NCBI GenBank assembly: GCA_015065925.1
Contig: SVPL01000007.1
Span: forward strand, 1 to 64,000
DNA length: 64,000 nucleotides
Reading direction: 5' to 3'
Source of the DNA: Oscillospiraceae bacterium
Lineage (GTDB): Bacteria > Bacillota > Clostridia > Oscillospirales > Acutalibacteraceae
The notes beneath the pieces were generated by a model, which was given only the letters and a program-made list of their open reading frames with translations, was not told the origin of the DNA and did no database searches. The translations under genes were made by a program, and so were the position numbers. Below are positions 35,765 to 45,200 of this stretch, in pieces. Position 1 is the stretch's first letter, and every line of letters starts with the position of its first letter.

Positions 35765-36814
35765 CTATTCTTCGTAGACCTTGGTGATGTCAGGGCGATG
35801 ATGTCCAAGTCTTTCGGATACTTCTTTTCTTGCCGCCTTGTCGCTATAGCCGCGAGCACGAAGCAAAGCATAAGTTCTCTGTGCATAGGTGTGACGAAGC
35901 GCGTGCCAACCGTAGCCTTTATCTGCACGTTCCTTTTTACCCTTTTTGATCATCTGCTTTCTGTTGGGATCAAGCAGAGCATAAAGATGATTACTCATCC
36001 AGTTTGTAAATGAATCCTTCTGTCTTTTAACACTGTGGGTATGGTCGTCACAGAACAGATAATCCGCAGAACGCTTTCCCTTGCTCTTTGCGTATTCAAG
36101 AATCTTTTCAAGGATTTCCGTCTGTTCTTTGGTGTCGAATGGAATATCTCGTTCCTGACCGCCCTTACCGTTGTATACGTGAAGCTGCTTAGTCTTAATT
36201 GCATCTTCAAGAACGTGAATGCGAAGATAAGTTAATTCATCCTTGCGAAGTCCGAAGTTCTTAACGATGGTTGCACCCATAGCCACATCATAACGCTTCA
36301 TCCCGATTGCTCTTGTCATGATTGCGGCAATTTCGCTTTCAAGCAATCCACGGTTGTACTTTGTGGGTTCACGTTTTTGAAGCTTGAGATCCTTGTTTTC
36401 GGGCAACATGTTTTTACTTCCGGAATGATTGTGAACAAAACGGATACACGACAGTTCTGTGTCAATATATGAAGGCTGTAATCCTCTTGACTGCAAATAC
36501 TCTACGTAGGCTCTAAGGTGTCTCGCTTCAACATTTTTGAAGTTTTTAAGATGATAGCGAGCGGCAAGGAAATCGCAAAAGCGTTTACAGGCAGCAGCGC
36601 ATCTTTTCTTGGATGCTATGCTATTCTCGTTACAACGAAGAATCTTCTTTACCTGCACCTGAAGATTCCAACTCATTTTCTTTGCAATCTCTTCGGGCGG
36701 TAGTTCTTTTACCGCCTTTTCAACTTGCCTTTCAAGCTCTTCCGTAGAAAACACCGCCCAAGGCTGTTTGTCAAGCTGTTCCAATACCGATTCGGTCTTT
36801 TCGTTACCTATCAT
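35765..36814 (-). CDS. Tyrosine-family site-specific integrase
   Basis: Lambda-integrase-type recombinase. All catalytic positions can be seen: Arg in NFGLRKDELTYL, Lys in NGKGGQERDIP, His-x-x-Arg in WHALRHTYAQRTY, His in LGHHRPDITKVY and the nucleophilic Tyr at the extreme C-terminus (KVYEE). The N-terminal half contains a SAM-like core-binding domain (FCDFLAARYHLKNFKN). The ORF-track start is 26 codons upstream; I chose MIGNEKTESV because AGGAGG is 6 bases upstream of it. The 349-residue protein seems intact. Its place next to ssrA, a classic integration target, suggests it came with an integrated element now mostly lost. Confidence 0.88.
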   Translation of the reverse strand: MIGNEKTESVLEQLDKQPWAVFSTEELERQVEKAVKELPPEEIAKKMSWNLQVQVKKILRCNENSIASKKRCAAACKRFCDFLAARYHLKNFKNVEARHLRAYVEYLQSRGLQPSYIDTELSCIRFVHNHSGSKNMLPENKDLKLQKREPTKYNRGLLESEIAAIMTRAIGMKRYDVAMGATIVKNFGLRKDELTYLRIHVLEDAIKTKQLHVYNGKGGQERDIPFDTKEQTEILEKILEYAKSKGKRSADYLFCDDHTHSVKRQKDSFTNWMSNHLYALLDPNRKQMIKKGKKERADKGYGWHALRHTYAQRTYALLRARGYSDKAARKEVSERLGHHRPDITKVYEE

Positions 36815-36883
36815 TTGGGTTCCTCCTTTCTCTGAAATTTGCCGTTTGATTTTCGGCACAAAGAAACTAAAACACGGCATTTG

Positions 36884-36967
36884 ATTTGGCAAGTAAATTG
36901 CAGTTCGGCTTCTCTGACCTTAACGGCAAAGGAAATATGAAAAAGGAGTTTTCATTTGGCAAGTAAA
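36884..36967. repeat. Pair of 14-bp direct repeats upstream of integrase
   Basis: ATTTGGCAAGTAAA occurs at 36884-36897 and 36954-36967, exactly 70 bases apart, just upstream of the integrase start. Spacing close to seven helical turns and location fit arm-type integrase binding sites; this is inference. Confidence 0.5.
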
Positions 36968-37001
36968 AAACAGCACTGATTTTCCACAAGGCAAAAAAAT
37001 C

Positions 37002-37034
37002 GGTGGCGCAGGAGCTTCAATCTCCTGCGCCACC
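37002..37034. terminator. 13-bp perfect hairpin between integrase and amino-sugar operon
   Basis: GGTGGCGCAGGAG and CTCCTGCGCCACC pair perfectly around CTTCAAT. On the minus strand it is followed by GATTTTTTT, as in a strong intrinsic terminator; on the plus strand only TTT follows. No minus-strand gene ends here now, so it may be a relic of lost element DNA. Confidence 0.6.
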
Positions 37035-37047
37035 TTTAAAAAGGATG

Positions 37048-37228
37048 GTCATTTTTGCGGTCATTCCGATAGGTGTATTATTTTGCTCTAATAGGGAATG
37101 TCATTTTTGAGCGCCGTCATTCCGAAACGAATGTCATTATCATATCGAAATAACAGTCATTAAATCTATTATAAATCTTTATTGAATCCACTTGTTTGCC
37201 GACTGTTTGATGTTTAATGACTGTCATA
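37048..37228. repeat. Array of GTCATT repeats and a 12-bp inverted repeat upstream of the Gfo/Idh gene
   Basis: GTCATT occurs at 37048, 37060, 37100, 37116, 37133 and 37156 on the plus strand, and AATGAC at 37216 on the other strand. Two of them belong to a longer inverted repeat, ACAGTCATTAAA (37153-37164) and TTTAATGACTGT (37213-37224). The region precedes the operon at 37323 by about 100 bases. It could be an operator array for the XRE-kinase regulator of that operon or a residual recombination region. Confidence 0.5.
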
Positions 37229-37322
37229 GGCAGAGAAGACAGAAAAAAAGATATTTTAGATACAAAAATCCATCTTGAAAAGCTTATTGCTGAAATATTC
37301 TAAAATTAAAGGAGCTATGGTT

Positions 37323-38396
37323 ATGAAAGAAGTAAAAATTGGTCTTGTTGGTGCGGGAAGTATCGCAAGGGAAATGCATTTGCCCGCTTACGAGAAGTTA
37401 AAGGGCAAGGGCGTAAAGCTTAACGCAATTTGTGATATTGATTTGCAAAAAGCCAAAGCCGCCGCAGAAAAATACGGTGTAGAAAAATACTATGCATCGG
37501 TGGATGAAATGCTTGCCAATGCCGATATAGATGCAGTTGATGTTTGCACCTGGAATGCGGCTCACGTTCCCGTTTGTATTGCCGCCGCTAAGGCAGGCAA
37601 GCACGTAATGTGCGAAAAGCCCGCCGCCATGACGGTAGAGGAGCTTTACGAGCTTAAAAAGATTTTGGATGAAAAAAATCTTGTTTATGTTCATGCCGTT
37701 CCCGGTAGATTTTCGTCTGAATCCCAAAATCTTAAAAAACGCATAGATGCAGGCGAGTTTGGTGATATTTATTTCGCTAAAACATCCTATCTTCGCCGTC
37801 GCGGTGAGCCAAACGGTTGGTTTACCGATAAAGAGATTTCGGGCGGTGGCCCAATTCTGGATATTGGTGTTCACGCTATTGATGCCGCTTGGTATCTTAT
37901 GGGTCAACCCCGTCCCGTTCGTGTTTCGGCGGCGGTGTATAGCGAAAAGGTTAATTCCAAGTGTGATAAAACCTTCGCTTGGACGGGCGCACCCTCTCCC
38001 AACGGAGAGATTCACACTACCGAGGATTCGGGCGCGGGTACTATTGTGTTTGAAAACGGCGCACAGCTTATGTTTGATGCAAGCTGGTCTTTAAATCTTC
38101 CCGATTACCGAGAAACCTTTATTTCGGGAACAAAATCGGGTGCGGTGCGCACAAGTCAACCCGTAATTTACTCCGAAAGGGACGGCATTGTTACCGATGA
38201 AAAGCTTTATGTTCCCGCCTCAAACAGCGGAGTTGCCGAAATCGAGCATTTTGCCGAGTGCGTCAGAAACGGCAATCGCGAAACCCGTTATAACGTTGCT
38301 CAGGCAATCGTAATGCAGGCTATGCTTAACGCAATTTACAAATCCGCCGAATTGGGCAGAGAGGTTATTATCGACGAGGAGTGTAACGTAAAATGA
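37323..38396 (+). CDS. Gfo/Idh/MocA-family oxidoreductase
   Basis: NAD(P)-dependent sugar dehydrogenase family, 357 residues. The N-terminal Rossmann motif is GLVGAGSIAREMHLPAY; the conserved EKPAAMTVEEL with the catalytic-site lysine follows, then ISGGGPILDIGVHAIDAAWYLMG. The ORF-track start is 16 codons upstream, but AAAGGAG lies 8 bases before the ATG of MKEVKIG. It leads a four-gene operon with three successive ATGA overlaps. Base composition is visibly richer in G and C than the housekeeping region. The substrate, probably an amino sugar or its derivative, is inferred from nagA downstream. Confidence 0.9.
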   Translation: MKEVKIGLVGAGSIAREMHLPAYEKLKGKGVKLNAICDIDLQKAKAAAEKYGVEKYYASVDEMLANADIDAVDVCTWNAAHVPVCIAAAKAGKHVMCEKPAAMTVEELYELKKILDEKNLVYVHAVPGRFSSESQNLKKRIDAGEFGDIYFAKTSYLRRRGEPNGWFTDKEISGGGPILDIGVHAIDAAWYLMGQPRPVRVSAAVYSEKVNSKCDKTFAWTGAPSPNGEIHTTEDSGAGTIVFENGAQLMFDASWSLNLPDYRETFISGTKSGAVRTSQPVIYSERDGIVTDEKLYVPASNSGVAEIEHFAECVRNGNRETRYNVAQAIVMQAMLNAIYKSAELGREVIIDEECNVK

Positions 38397-39262
38397 AAAC
38401 CTGTATAAGCACCTACAGCTATTCAAAGGCTATAAAAAAGGGCGAAATGACCCAGTACGACTGTATTGATTACAATAAAAAGCTGGGTGTGGACGGCTTG
38501 GAAATCGTTATTCTGGACGGTGACGTACCCGAAGGCCACACCTTTGCAAGCTACGTAAAATTGCTTTGCGACCACGCAAGGGAGGTAGGTCTTGAGGTGC
38601 CTATCCTCACAATGGCATCCGACCTTTATTTAAGACCCGAAGCCGATTTCGAAATGCTTAAGGGCTATATCGATGTTGCGGCAGAAAATAATATTCCTAT
38701 GATGCGCCACGATATCACCTTCCGTTTCCGCGGTGATGAGGATGTAAAATCTCCCTACGTAATTACGGAAAAAATTGCCCCCATAGTAAGGGAGCTTGCC
38801 GAGTATGCCGAATCCAAGGGTGTTAAAACCTGTAGCGAAAACCACGGCAGAGTTATGCAGGATTCCGACCGTATTGAGCAATTTATTGCCGCGGTTGGTC
38901 ATAAAAACTACGGTTTTCTTTGTGATATGTCCAACTTTGGCGGAGCGGATGAAAAAAGCGAGGTGGCGGTATCCCGCTTGATTCAGCACGTCTGCTTCGT
39001 TCACGGTAAGGATTGCTTTTTAAAAAGCGGAATGCAGTATAATCCGGGGCGTCTTTGGGGTCGCACACGCGGCGGAAACTACCACAGACCTACCATTTTC
39101 GGTCACGGTGACGTACCCTGCTTCCAGATTCTTTCCGCACTTAAGGAATACGGCTACGACGGTTGGATTTCCTTAGAGTATGAAGGCTGGGAGGATAACC
39201 TTATGGCGCTTGAAATCGGCGCGGAAAATCTTAAACGAATGATAAAGGATTTAGAAGAATGA
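38393..39262 (+). CDS. Sugar phosphate isomerase/epimerase (xylose isomerase-like TIM barrel)
   Basis: The 289-residue protein matches the AP-endonuclease-2 fold used by IolE/IolI and hydroxypyruvate-isomerase-like enzymes: LGVDGLEIVILDG, ENHGRVMQDSDRIEQF, GFLCDMSNFG, HVCFVHGKD and WISLEYEGWEDN supply the metal ligands. It overlaps both neighbours by ATGA. The substrate may be the 3-keto or related product of the upstream oxidoreductase, a pairing seen in other sugar operons. Exact reaction unknown. Confidence 0.85.
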   Translation: MKTCISTYSYSKAIKKGEMTQYDCIDYNKKLGVDGLEIVILDGDVPEGHTFASYVKLLCDHAREVGLEVPILTMASDLYLRPEADFEMLKGYIDVAAENNIPMMRHDITFRFRGDEDVKSPYVITEKIAPIVRELAEYAESKGVKTCSENHGRVMQDSDRIEQFIAAVGHKNYGFLCDMSNFGGADEKSEVAVSRLIQHVCFVHGKDCFLKSGMQYNPGRLWGRTRGGNYHRPTIFGHGDVPCFQILSALKEYGYDGWISLEYEGWEDNLMALEIGAENLKRMIKDLEE

Positions 39263-40386
39263 AAACTCTTATAAAAAACGCAAGGGTAGTTTTGCCCGAT
39301 TGCTCGGGGTACAAAAATGCCGACGTTTTAATTGAAAACGGTAAAATTTCGGCGCTAGGCGGCGATTTTACCGCCGAAAGGGTTATAAATGCAAGCGGTA
39401 AATATCTGCTTCCCGGACTTATTGATATTCATAATCACGGCTCTGTAGGTGCATTTTTTGGCGGTGACAACCACGAAAAAATCCTTGACTTTTTGGCAAA
39501 AAAGGGCATTACTACCGTATTGCCTACCCTTGGAGTACAGAGCATTGAAATTCTTGAAGAACGAATAGAAAAAATCCTGGAGCTTAAAAATAAAAAAACC
39601 AATGCAACCCGCATAGGCGGAATACATCTGGAAGGGCCCTTTATTTCGGCTGAAAAAAAGGGTGCAATGGTGCTTGACTCGGTTGATTGTACACTTCAAA
39701 ATTTCAATCGTTTAATTGATGCGGGCAAAGGAGAAATAAAGCTTATGGCTATTGCCCCTGAACGGGGAAACGCCCTCGATGTTATTAAAGAGGGTGTGAA
39801 ACGGGGTGTGCGTATGTCACTTGGGCACACTATGGCAACCTATGATGAGGCAATAAAGGCTATAAAGGCGGGGGCAAATCACGCTACACACACCTTTAAT
39901 GCTATGAGAAGCTATAACCATCGGGAGCCCGGTGTTCTGGGTGCAGTATTAACCGAAGCTTCGGTTAGCTGTGAGGTTATATGTGATATGGTGCATTTGC
40001 ATCCAACTACCATTGAGCTTATACGCCGTACAAAGGGCATTGATAAAATGATTTTTATAAGTGATTCTGTTATGATAACGGGTTTGCCTGACGGCGAATA
40101 TGTTTATGACGGTCAGATAAGAATAGTAAAAAACGGTATTTCCCGCACAAAAGACGGAGTAATTGCAGGAAGCTGTTTTACTATGGCAGACTCTGCAAAA
40201 AAACTATTGAACTTTGGTTATTCTATTGCTGATATTGCCCGTATTGGTTCTTTAAATCCCGCACAGGCAGTAGGTCTTGAAAAAGAGGTTGGAACAATTG
40301 AAGCAGGAAAATCGGCAGATATTTTAATCTGTGACAACCGTTTGAATATAGAACAAATTATACTTGGCGGAGAGACTATTTTATGA
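39259..40386 (+). CDS. nagA: N-acetylglucosamine-6-phosphate deacetylase
   Basis: NagA removes acetate from GlcNAc-6-phosphate. The 375-residue protein has LPGLIDIHNHGSVG, the metal motif HLEGPFISAEKKGA, GHTMATYDEA, THTFNAMRSYNHREPG and the catalytic aspartate region FISDSVMITG. Family and length fit well. nagB (deaminase) is not in the window. The gene overlaps the isomerase and the XRE-kinase genes by ATGA each. Confidence 0.92.
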   Translation: MKTLIKNARVVLPDCSGYKNADVLIENGKISALGGDFTAERVINASGKYLLPGLIDIHNHGSVGAFFGGDNHEKILDFLAKKGITTVLPTLGVQSIEILEERIEKILELKNKKTNATRIGGIHLEGPFISAEKKGAMVLDSVDCTLQNFNRLIDAGKGEIKLMAIAPERGNALDVIKEGVKRGVRMSLGHTMATYDEAIKAIKAGANHATHTFNAMRSYNHREPGVLGAVLTEASVSCEVICDMVHLHPTTIELIRRTKGIDKMIFISDSVMITGLPDGEYVYDGQIRIVKNGISRTKDGVIAGSCFTMADSAKKLLNFGYSIADIARIGSLNPAQAVGLEKEVGTIEAGKSADILICDNRLNIEQIILGGETIL

Positions 40387-41510
40387 TAGATGCAAAAATA
40401 TTTGGCGAAAGAATTCGGCTTTACCGTTCTAAAATTGGATTAACACAAACAGAGCTTGCCCAAAAAATACACGTTAGCTTTCAAGCAGTTTCCAATTGGG
40501 AGCGCGGTAATGTATTGCCCGATTTGGAAAACCTTTGTGTTTTAGCCGAAACACTTGGAGTTTCAATAGATGCCCTGGTGCAAAAACAGGTTTCTTCAGA
40601 GGAACGCGTTTTTATTGGCATTGACGGGGGCGGAACCTCAACGGAATTCGCGCTTTTTACAAGCCAAGGACACATACTTAAATGCTTTAAATTATCAGGA
40701 AGTAATGCATCAACCATAGGGCTTTCATCTGCTCTTGCCATATTTTATACGGGAATTGACAGGTGTTTGGCGGTAAATAATTCTGTTCAGGGAATATTTA
40801 TGGGGTGTGCAGGTAGTTTGTTTAAGGAAATCACCGAAAATCTTTCAGAATATTATCCTAACATTCCCATTTATATTGATTCAGATGGCGTTAACGCGCT
40901 TCTCAGCGCCGATGGTGATGCCGCTATGATATGTGGCACGGGAATGGTTTTTCTAAGCCACGATAAGAATGGTGGTTATAGAAAGTTTGCAGGCTGGGGA
41001 CACGATTTTGGCGATTTTGGAAGCGCTTATAACTTTGGCAGAGCCGCAATTTGCGAAGCCCTTGCATTTGAAGACGGACTTGATGCCTCCCCGCTTATCT
41101 ATTCCCTTTTAAAACAAAAAACAGGTGCATCAAAAATTCGCGGTGTTTTGAATGTTAATGCAGATGTTGCGAAAATCGCAGAATTTGCATCGGTTATTTT
41201 TGATGCCTATTCTCAAAACGACCACTACGCAAAGGATATAATTCACAATGAAGAACGCGCCTTAGCGCGAATTGTAAAGAGCGTTTGTCCTAATGGTGGT
41301 AAAATTATTGCCTGCGGCGGAATTAACCGACATTTTGGAAATATAACACTACCAATTTTAAAAGAGTATATTCCAAAAAATATTGAGTTTATTCTTCCAA
41401 AATTACCACCAATATATGGTGCCTGCAGAGAAGCTTGTCGTAGATTTTCTGTCCAGGTAGCTTCAAACTTCTTTGAAAACTTTGAAGCAGATTATAATAA
41501 TTTAATTTAA
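40383..41510 (+). CDS. XRE helix-turn-helix fused to BadF/BadG-type (GlcNAc kinase-like) ATPase
   Basis: The 375-residue protein has an N-terminal XRE DNA-binding domain (about 5-60, with TQTELAQKIHVSFQAVSNWERG), then a BadF/BadG/BcrA/BcrD-type ASKHA domain (about 70-360): phosphate 1 FIGIDGGGTSTEFAL, phosphate 2 MICGTGMVFLS, and the adenosine loop IIACGGINRHFG. Single-domain relatives phosphorylate N-acetylglucosamine. This is like the MarR-ROK pattern of NagC/Mlc but with an unrelated kinase fold and HTH. It could be a sugar-sensing repressor of its own operon, a kinase, or both. It is the last gene of the operon. Confidence 0.88.
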   Translation: MIDAKIFGERIRLYRSKIGLTQTELAQKIHVSFQAVSNWERGNVLPDLENLCVLAETLGVSIDALVQKQVSSEERVFIGIDGGGTSTEFALFTSQGHILKCFKLSGSNASTIGLSSALAIFYTGIDRCLAVNNSVQGIFMGCAGSLFKEITENLSEYYPNIPIYIDSDGVNALLSADGDAAMICGTGMVFLSHDKNGGYRKFAGWGHDFGDFGSAYNFGRAAICEALAFEDGLDASPLIYSLLKQKTGASKIRGVLNVNADVAKIAEFASVIFDAYSQNDHYAKDIIHNEERALARIVKSVCPNGGKIIACGGINRHFGNITLPILKEYIPKNIEFILPKLPPIYGACREACRRFSVQVASNFFENFEADYNNLI

Positions 41511-41590
41511 ACTAAAGCTAAATGGGATGTAAAAAAACGAATGCCCTATAAATTGTGGGTTTGAAACGCGAAAATTATGGGTTAAATTTA
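41511..41590. other. Spacer between XRE-kinase gene and repeat
   Basis: Short non-coding stretch with CTATAAATTGTGGGTTT, which resembles the ends of the composite repeat at 55.1-55.6 kb. No gene seen; no clear terminator for the operon. Confidence 0.4.
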
Positions 41591-41751
41591 GCCGTCCCCG
41601 GACGGGGAAGGGGGACCGCCGAACGGCGGTGGAAGGGGAGATTAAATTAGCAAAAATCCTTTAGTAGCACGGTTTGGACGGCTTTTCTCCCCTTCCGACT
41701 TTTGTACGGCTACTCGCCGCACAAAACCCACCTTCCCCGTCCGGGGACGGC
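41591..41751. repeat. GC-rich dispersed repeat with inverted ends (copy 1)
   Basis: The 161-bp element begins GCCGTCCCCGGACGGGGAAG and ends CTTCCCCGTCCGGGGACGGC in inverse. The first 28 bases are identical to those of the copy at 55343-55490, and the internal GGTGGAAGGGGAG is shared. It is non-coding and far richer in G and C than its surroundings, like a miniature mobile element or an RNA-structured repeat. Confidence 0.8.
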
Positions 41752-41926
41752 CTCAAAAAAGCCGCTACTCACTGCTAAACTACAATTTATAATTTAGATT
41801 AAACAATTAAAACTTAAAATGGGGAAGAAATGAAAACATTTTCACTTCTTCCCCATTCGTTTTTAACTAATTTCCCTGATTTTATAAGATTTTGGGGAAC
41901 CTGTATTTTTTTGCATCCCCTTTTTG
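41752..41926. other. Spacer with no gene seen
   Basis: Includes ACAATTTATAATTT on the right, an inverse match to the left-flank motif of the repeat, and a run of GGGGAAGAAATGAAAACATTTTCACTTCTTCCCC (a hairpin, about 41821-41855) that could terminate transcription of the methyltransferase gene. Confidence 0.45.
41821..41855 (-). terminator. Hairpin after the methyltransferase gene
   Basis: GGGGAAGAAATGAAAA and TTTTCACTTCTTCCCC are near-perfect inverted repeats (12 or more pairs) about 75 bases beyond the stop of the methyltransferase gene. No long U-run, so a moderate call. Confidence 0.5.
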
Positions 41927-42232
41927 TTATATACCGTATTTATTTAAATCAACCCTGCCGTCGGGTTCAAATATTATTCCCTCGGCTTCAAGTAACTCAC
42001 GTTGACGGTCACCCCCGCCAAAGGCAAAGGCTTCTGCAGTTTTTCCCTCACGATTTACTACTCTGTGGCAAGGAATTTCACCCGGTCTTGGATTAACGTG
42101 CAGAGCATAACCGACCACCCTTGCCCATCTGGGATTACCGGCTAACATAGCCACCTTACCATAGGTTGCTACCCTGCCTTTTGGAATTGAACAGACTACA
42201 TTATATATTCTTTGGAAAACATCGCCCGACAT
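41927..42232 (-). CDS. MGMT-family DNA alkyltransferase domain protein
   Basis: The 101-residue protein is the catalytic C-terminal domain of O6-alkylguanine-DNA alkyltransferases: GRVATYGKVAMLAG, ARVVGYALHVNP and the active site IPCHRVV with Cys55 intact, so it is unlike the ATL proteins in which this residue is Trp. The N-terminal domain of full-length Ogt/MGMT is absent. It probably repairs or flags alkylated DNA. It starts 4 bases after the stop of the glycosidase-like gene upstream. Confidence 0.88.
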   Translation of the reverse strand: MSGDVFQRIYNVVCSIPKGRVATYGKVAMLAGNPRWARVVGYALHVNPRPGEIPCHRVVNREGKTAEAFAFGGGDRQRELLEAEGIIFEPDGRVDLNKYGI

Positions 42233-42236
42233 AAGC

Positions 42237-45200
42237 TCATTCCTTTATAATTCTTGGTGATGTTATTATGCCACTTTCACGCAGTCGGTATTCATATGAC
42301 CATTCCTTACCTTTTGTACGCCATGCGGTAGGTCCGTACCAAGCAGCAACCCTATCTGTCCAATGAAATGCGCCAAAGGTGTTTACTCTACTTGCATAAA
42401 CATTAAAATCTAAGGTATGTTCACCTTTTTCAAGCTGACCTAAATCGGCGGTATGAGGAGCCAATGAAATGTTGCTAACCACCTTACCGTCAAGGGAAAC
42501 TGTGATACACGGTGCCGAAATAATGTCTAGTGACACCTTAGTTTTTGCTCCACCTTCAATTTTGGTGCGATAGGTTAATGCACCACCATAGAAGGGAATA
42601 CCTTGATTTACCCAGTCACCAAAATTGATTACTTTAGGCTTTTCGATTATTTTAACCTTACTACCCTTAACCTCAACACCGAAATCGCCTAATAGGAAGT
42701 AGTTTTCAATATTTGAAACAACATTAAAGGGAAGCTTTACAGTTAAGATGTTAGCGCCCTTTAAGAGTTTGCCGATATTGATTTTAGTAATAGAAAAATC
42801 CACATAATAGCCTTGGGGTTTAATATCAATTTGCTTTCCGTTCCACCAAACCGTACTGATATTGGCATCCTCTAAAGCAAGCTGAACATTATCAAGCTCT
42901 ATTTCAGAATCTACAGACATTTCCAAGGTTACTGTATTTACAGGCTCATCTGCCTTGAATACCCAAGGTTGCGCGCCTTGGGATGCGGCAACCGACATTC
43001 CAAGCTCCTTTTTGGCGGCAACTTCAATTTTTAGCATTTCTTCCTTAGCCTTCCACTCACCGTCATCAATCTTCCATCTTGCCATATCAATCACACAAAC
43101 ATTTGGCTCGTGTAAAATAAGCTCGGCTTCGCCTTGCATATATTCCTCACCTAAGGAAAGTGTTTGCGACGCTTTAGAAGCTGTGGATTTACCCAACTCT
43201 AATCTAAGCAAAATGCTGTCCTCTGAATAACATTCCCACTCCAAAACAGTGTGAGTGTCGGTATAGGTTGCAGGATAATCGAAAATTTCACCCGTTAAGG
43301 TATTGTATAGCGTAGGCTTGTAAATTCCCTTGATTTTTATGCGGTATTGCTCCCCCATAGGCGGTCTGATGCGGCAGGGTGCTCCAACATGGCATATAAA
43401 TAGGTTTTTGCCCTCACCGTCATTACGCATTGCGTAGAAAAGATTATCCGATAAATGCCCGTTTGCTTTGCGGATTTCAATATCACGGTTTTCTTCCAAA
43501 GTGCTTAAAAGGGCATTTTTGCTCCAACCGATTTTTTGACATTGTTCGGCAAGCTTCGTAGCTGCATTTGAAGGCACTGCATCAACAAGGGTTGGTGCTT
43601 CACCCATAAATATAACCCTACCGCCCTTTTCGGCAAACTCCTTTAGTGCATTAAGGGTAGTACCGCGAATGGTTTGAAGGGCGGGAACTATAACGACATC
43701 ATAGTTCATTTTGCCCACACCAAAGCCGTTATCCGTACCTGTAAACTGCTCAGGCAACAAGGACTCTGAGATAAAATCAAAATCCAATGTATTAAAAAGA
43801 AGCCAATGTGTTATTTGTTTAAATCTTTCCTCTAGCTCTCCGCAAACCTCACCCGATTGGTCGTTGGGACCGAAGTTTATCCAATAGGACTCAACAGGAT
43901 GAATAACACCTATTTTAATATCGGCAGTACCGCGAGTCATAAGGGTGTTAACCCTTGCAAAATGGTCTTCAATAAAGGAATATTCCTTATACCAGCTTGA
44001 CTGATGCCCTATAGATGCGGGATAATCACGCTTTGCCTCACCCTTCATAGAAACCCAGTAGAGATGTGGTACGCGAACGCTTATACCTAAAGCCGCTTGC
44101 CAATCGCCCTGAGTTTTATGACCTTTGAAATCGAAATCCCAATTTGTAACACCGTAAAGCTCACTCATTGCGCCTTCATAACCAAATTGGTGTGTAGCGC
44201 TAACTGCCTGTTTTGCGGTGGAAAATTCGCGATTATCACAAAGCATATCTATACCCGGCAAATCAAAACCACGATAGGCGCGCATTGCTTCGCCGATTGC
44301 GGCGGTTTGGGAGCTAAGAGTAGGTTCTTCCATCATATGACCTGTAAGCATAATGTTATTTTTTCGGCACCACGCACCTATGTTATCTGAGAAGGCACTA
44401 GTAAAGCGCTCTGTTGCGTGGTCGTGATAGCGGTAACGGGTAACCGAAACAATGCCCCTTTTATTCCAGATAACCTCGGGCAATTTATCTAAAATGCTTT
44501 CGCCGTATTCCGCTTTATAGGTATCATCAAAATCGGTGGTGAAGGGCAAGGTAATATCCTTTTTCTCGTGGCCGAAATTAAGCTTACCCTTATGTGTGAC
44601 CTGAGGTTCATCGGTAAATATTGCAGGAACTGTAGAGCCAAAATGCTCACCCACAACCTGCTTATATCTTTCGTGAGTAACATTTATAAACTCATCAATA
44701 GCCTCTTTTGAAAGGGTATCTACATAGCTTTGGAAATTAAACCAAGGACCATTATTTGCGCTTTCAAGGTAGGCATACCATTCGTTATGTTCGCCCTTTT
44801 GATTTTCCTCAATGCGTTTATAGGATTTTAAATATCCGTCTTCATCCAGTTCAACATCATATTTAGCCAAAAGAACGCCGTTACCTTGTTTTCCGTCGAT
44901 TTTTGCAGATGCATCATCGCTTTCTGCTCCACATACACTAGCTTCAGCATAAGGTTCGGGAGTAAAGATTATAAATTTTTGACGGTGCTTGGGATTTTTT
45001 GTTACATATCCACCTGCAAAGCCCGACGGCCATTTATCTTCATCATAAAGCCAGGCAAGCATATTGTCATTTTTGGCTTTTTCGGTACAAGCACGAATAA
45101 ACTCCATATATTCATCCGAAAGATATGTAGTAGACATACCAACACGGGTGTGCATATGGAAGCCACCCATACCCATTTCCTTCATAAAATCTATTTCCTT

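Noticed and set aside
37398-38015. 205-aa minus-strand ORF opposite the Gfo/Idh gene
   Set aside because: Shadow frame of a clear dehydrogenase gene; no RBS.
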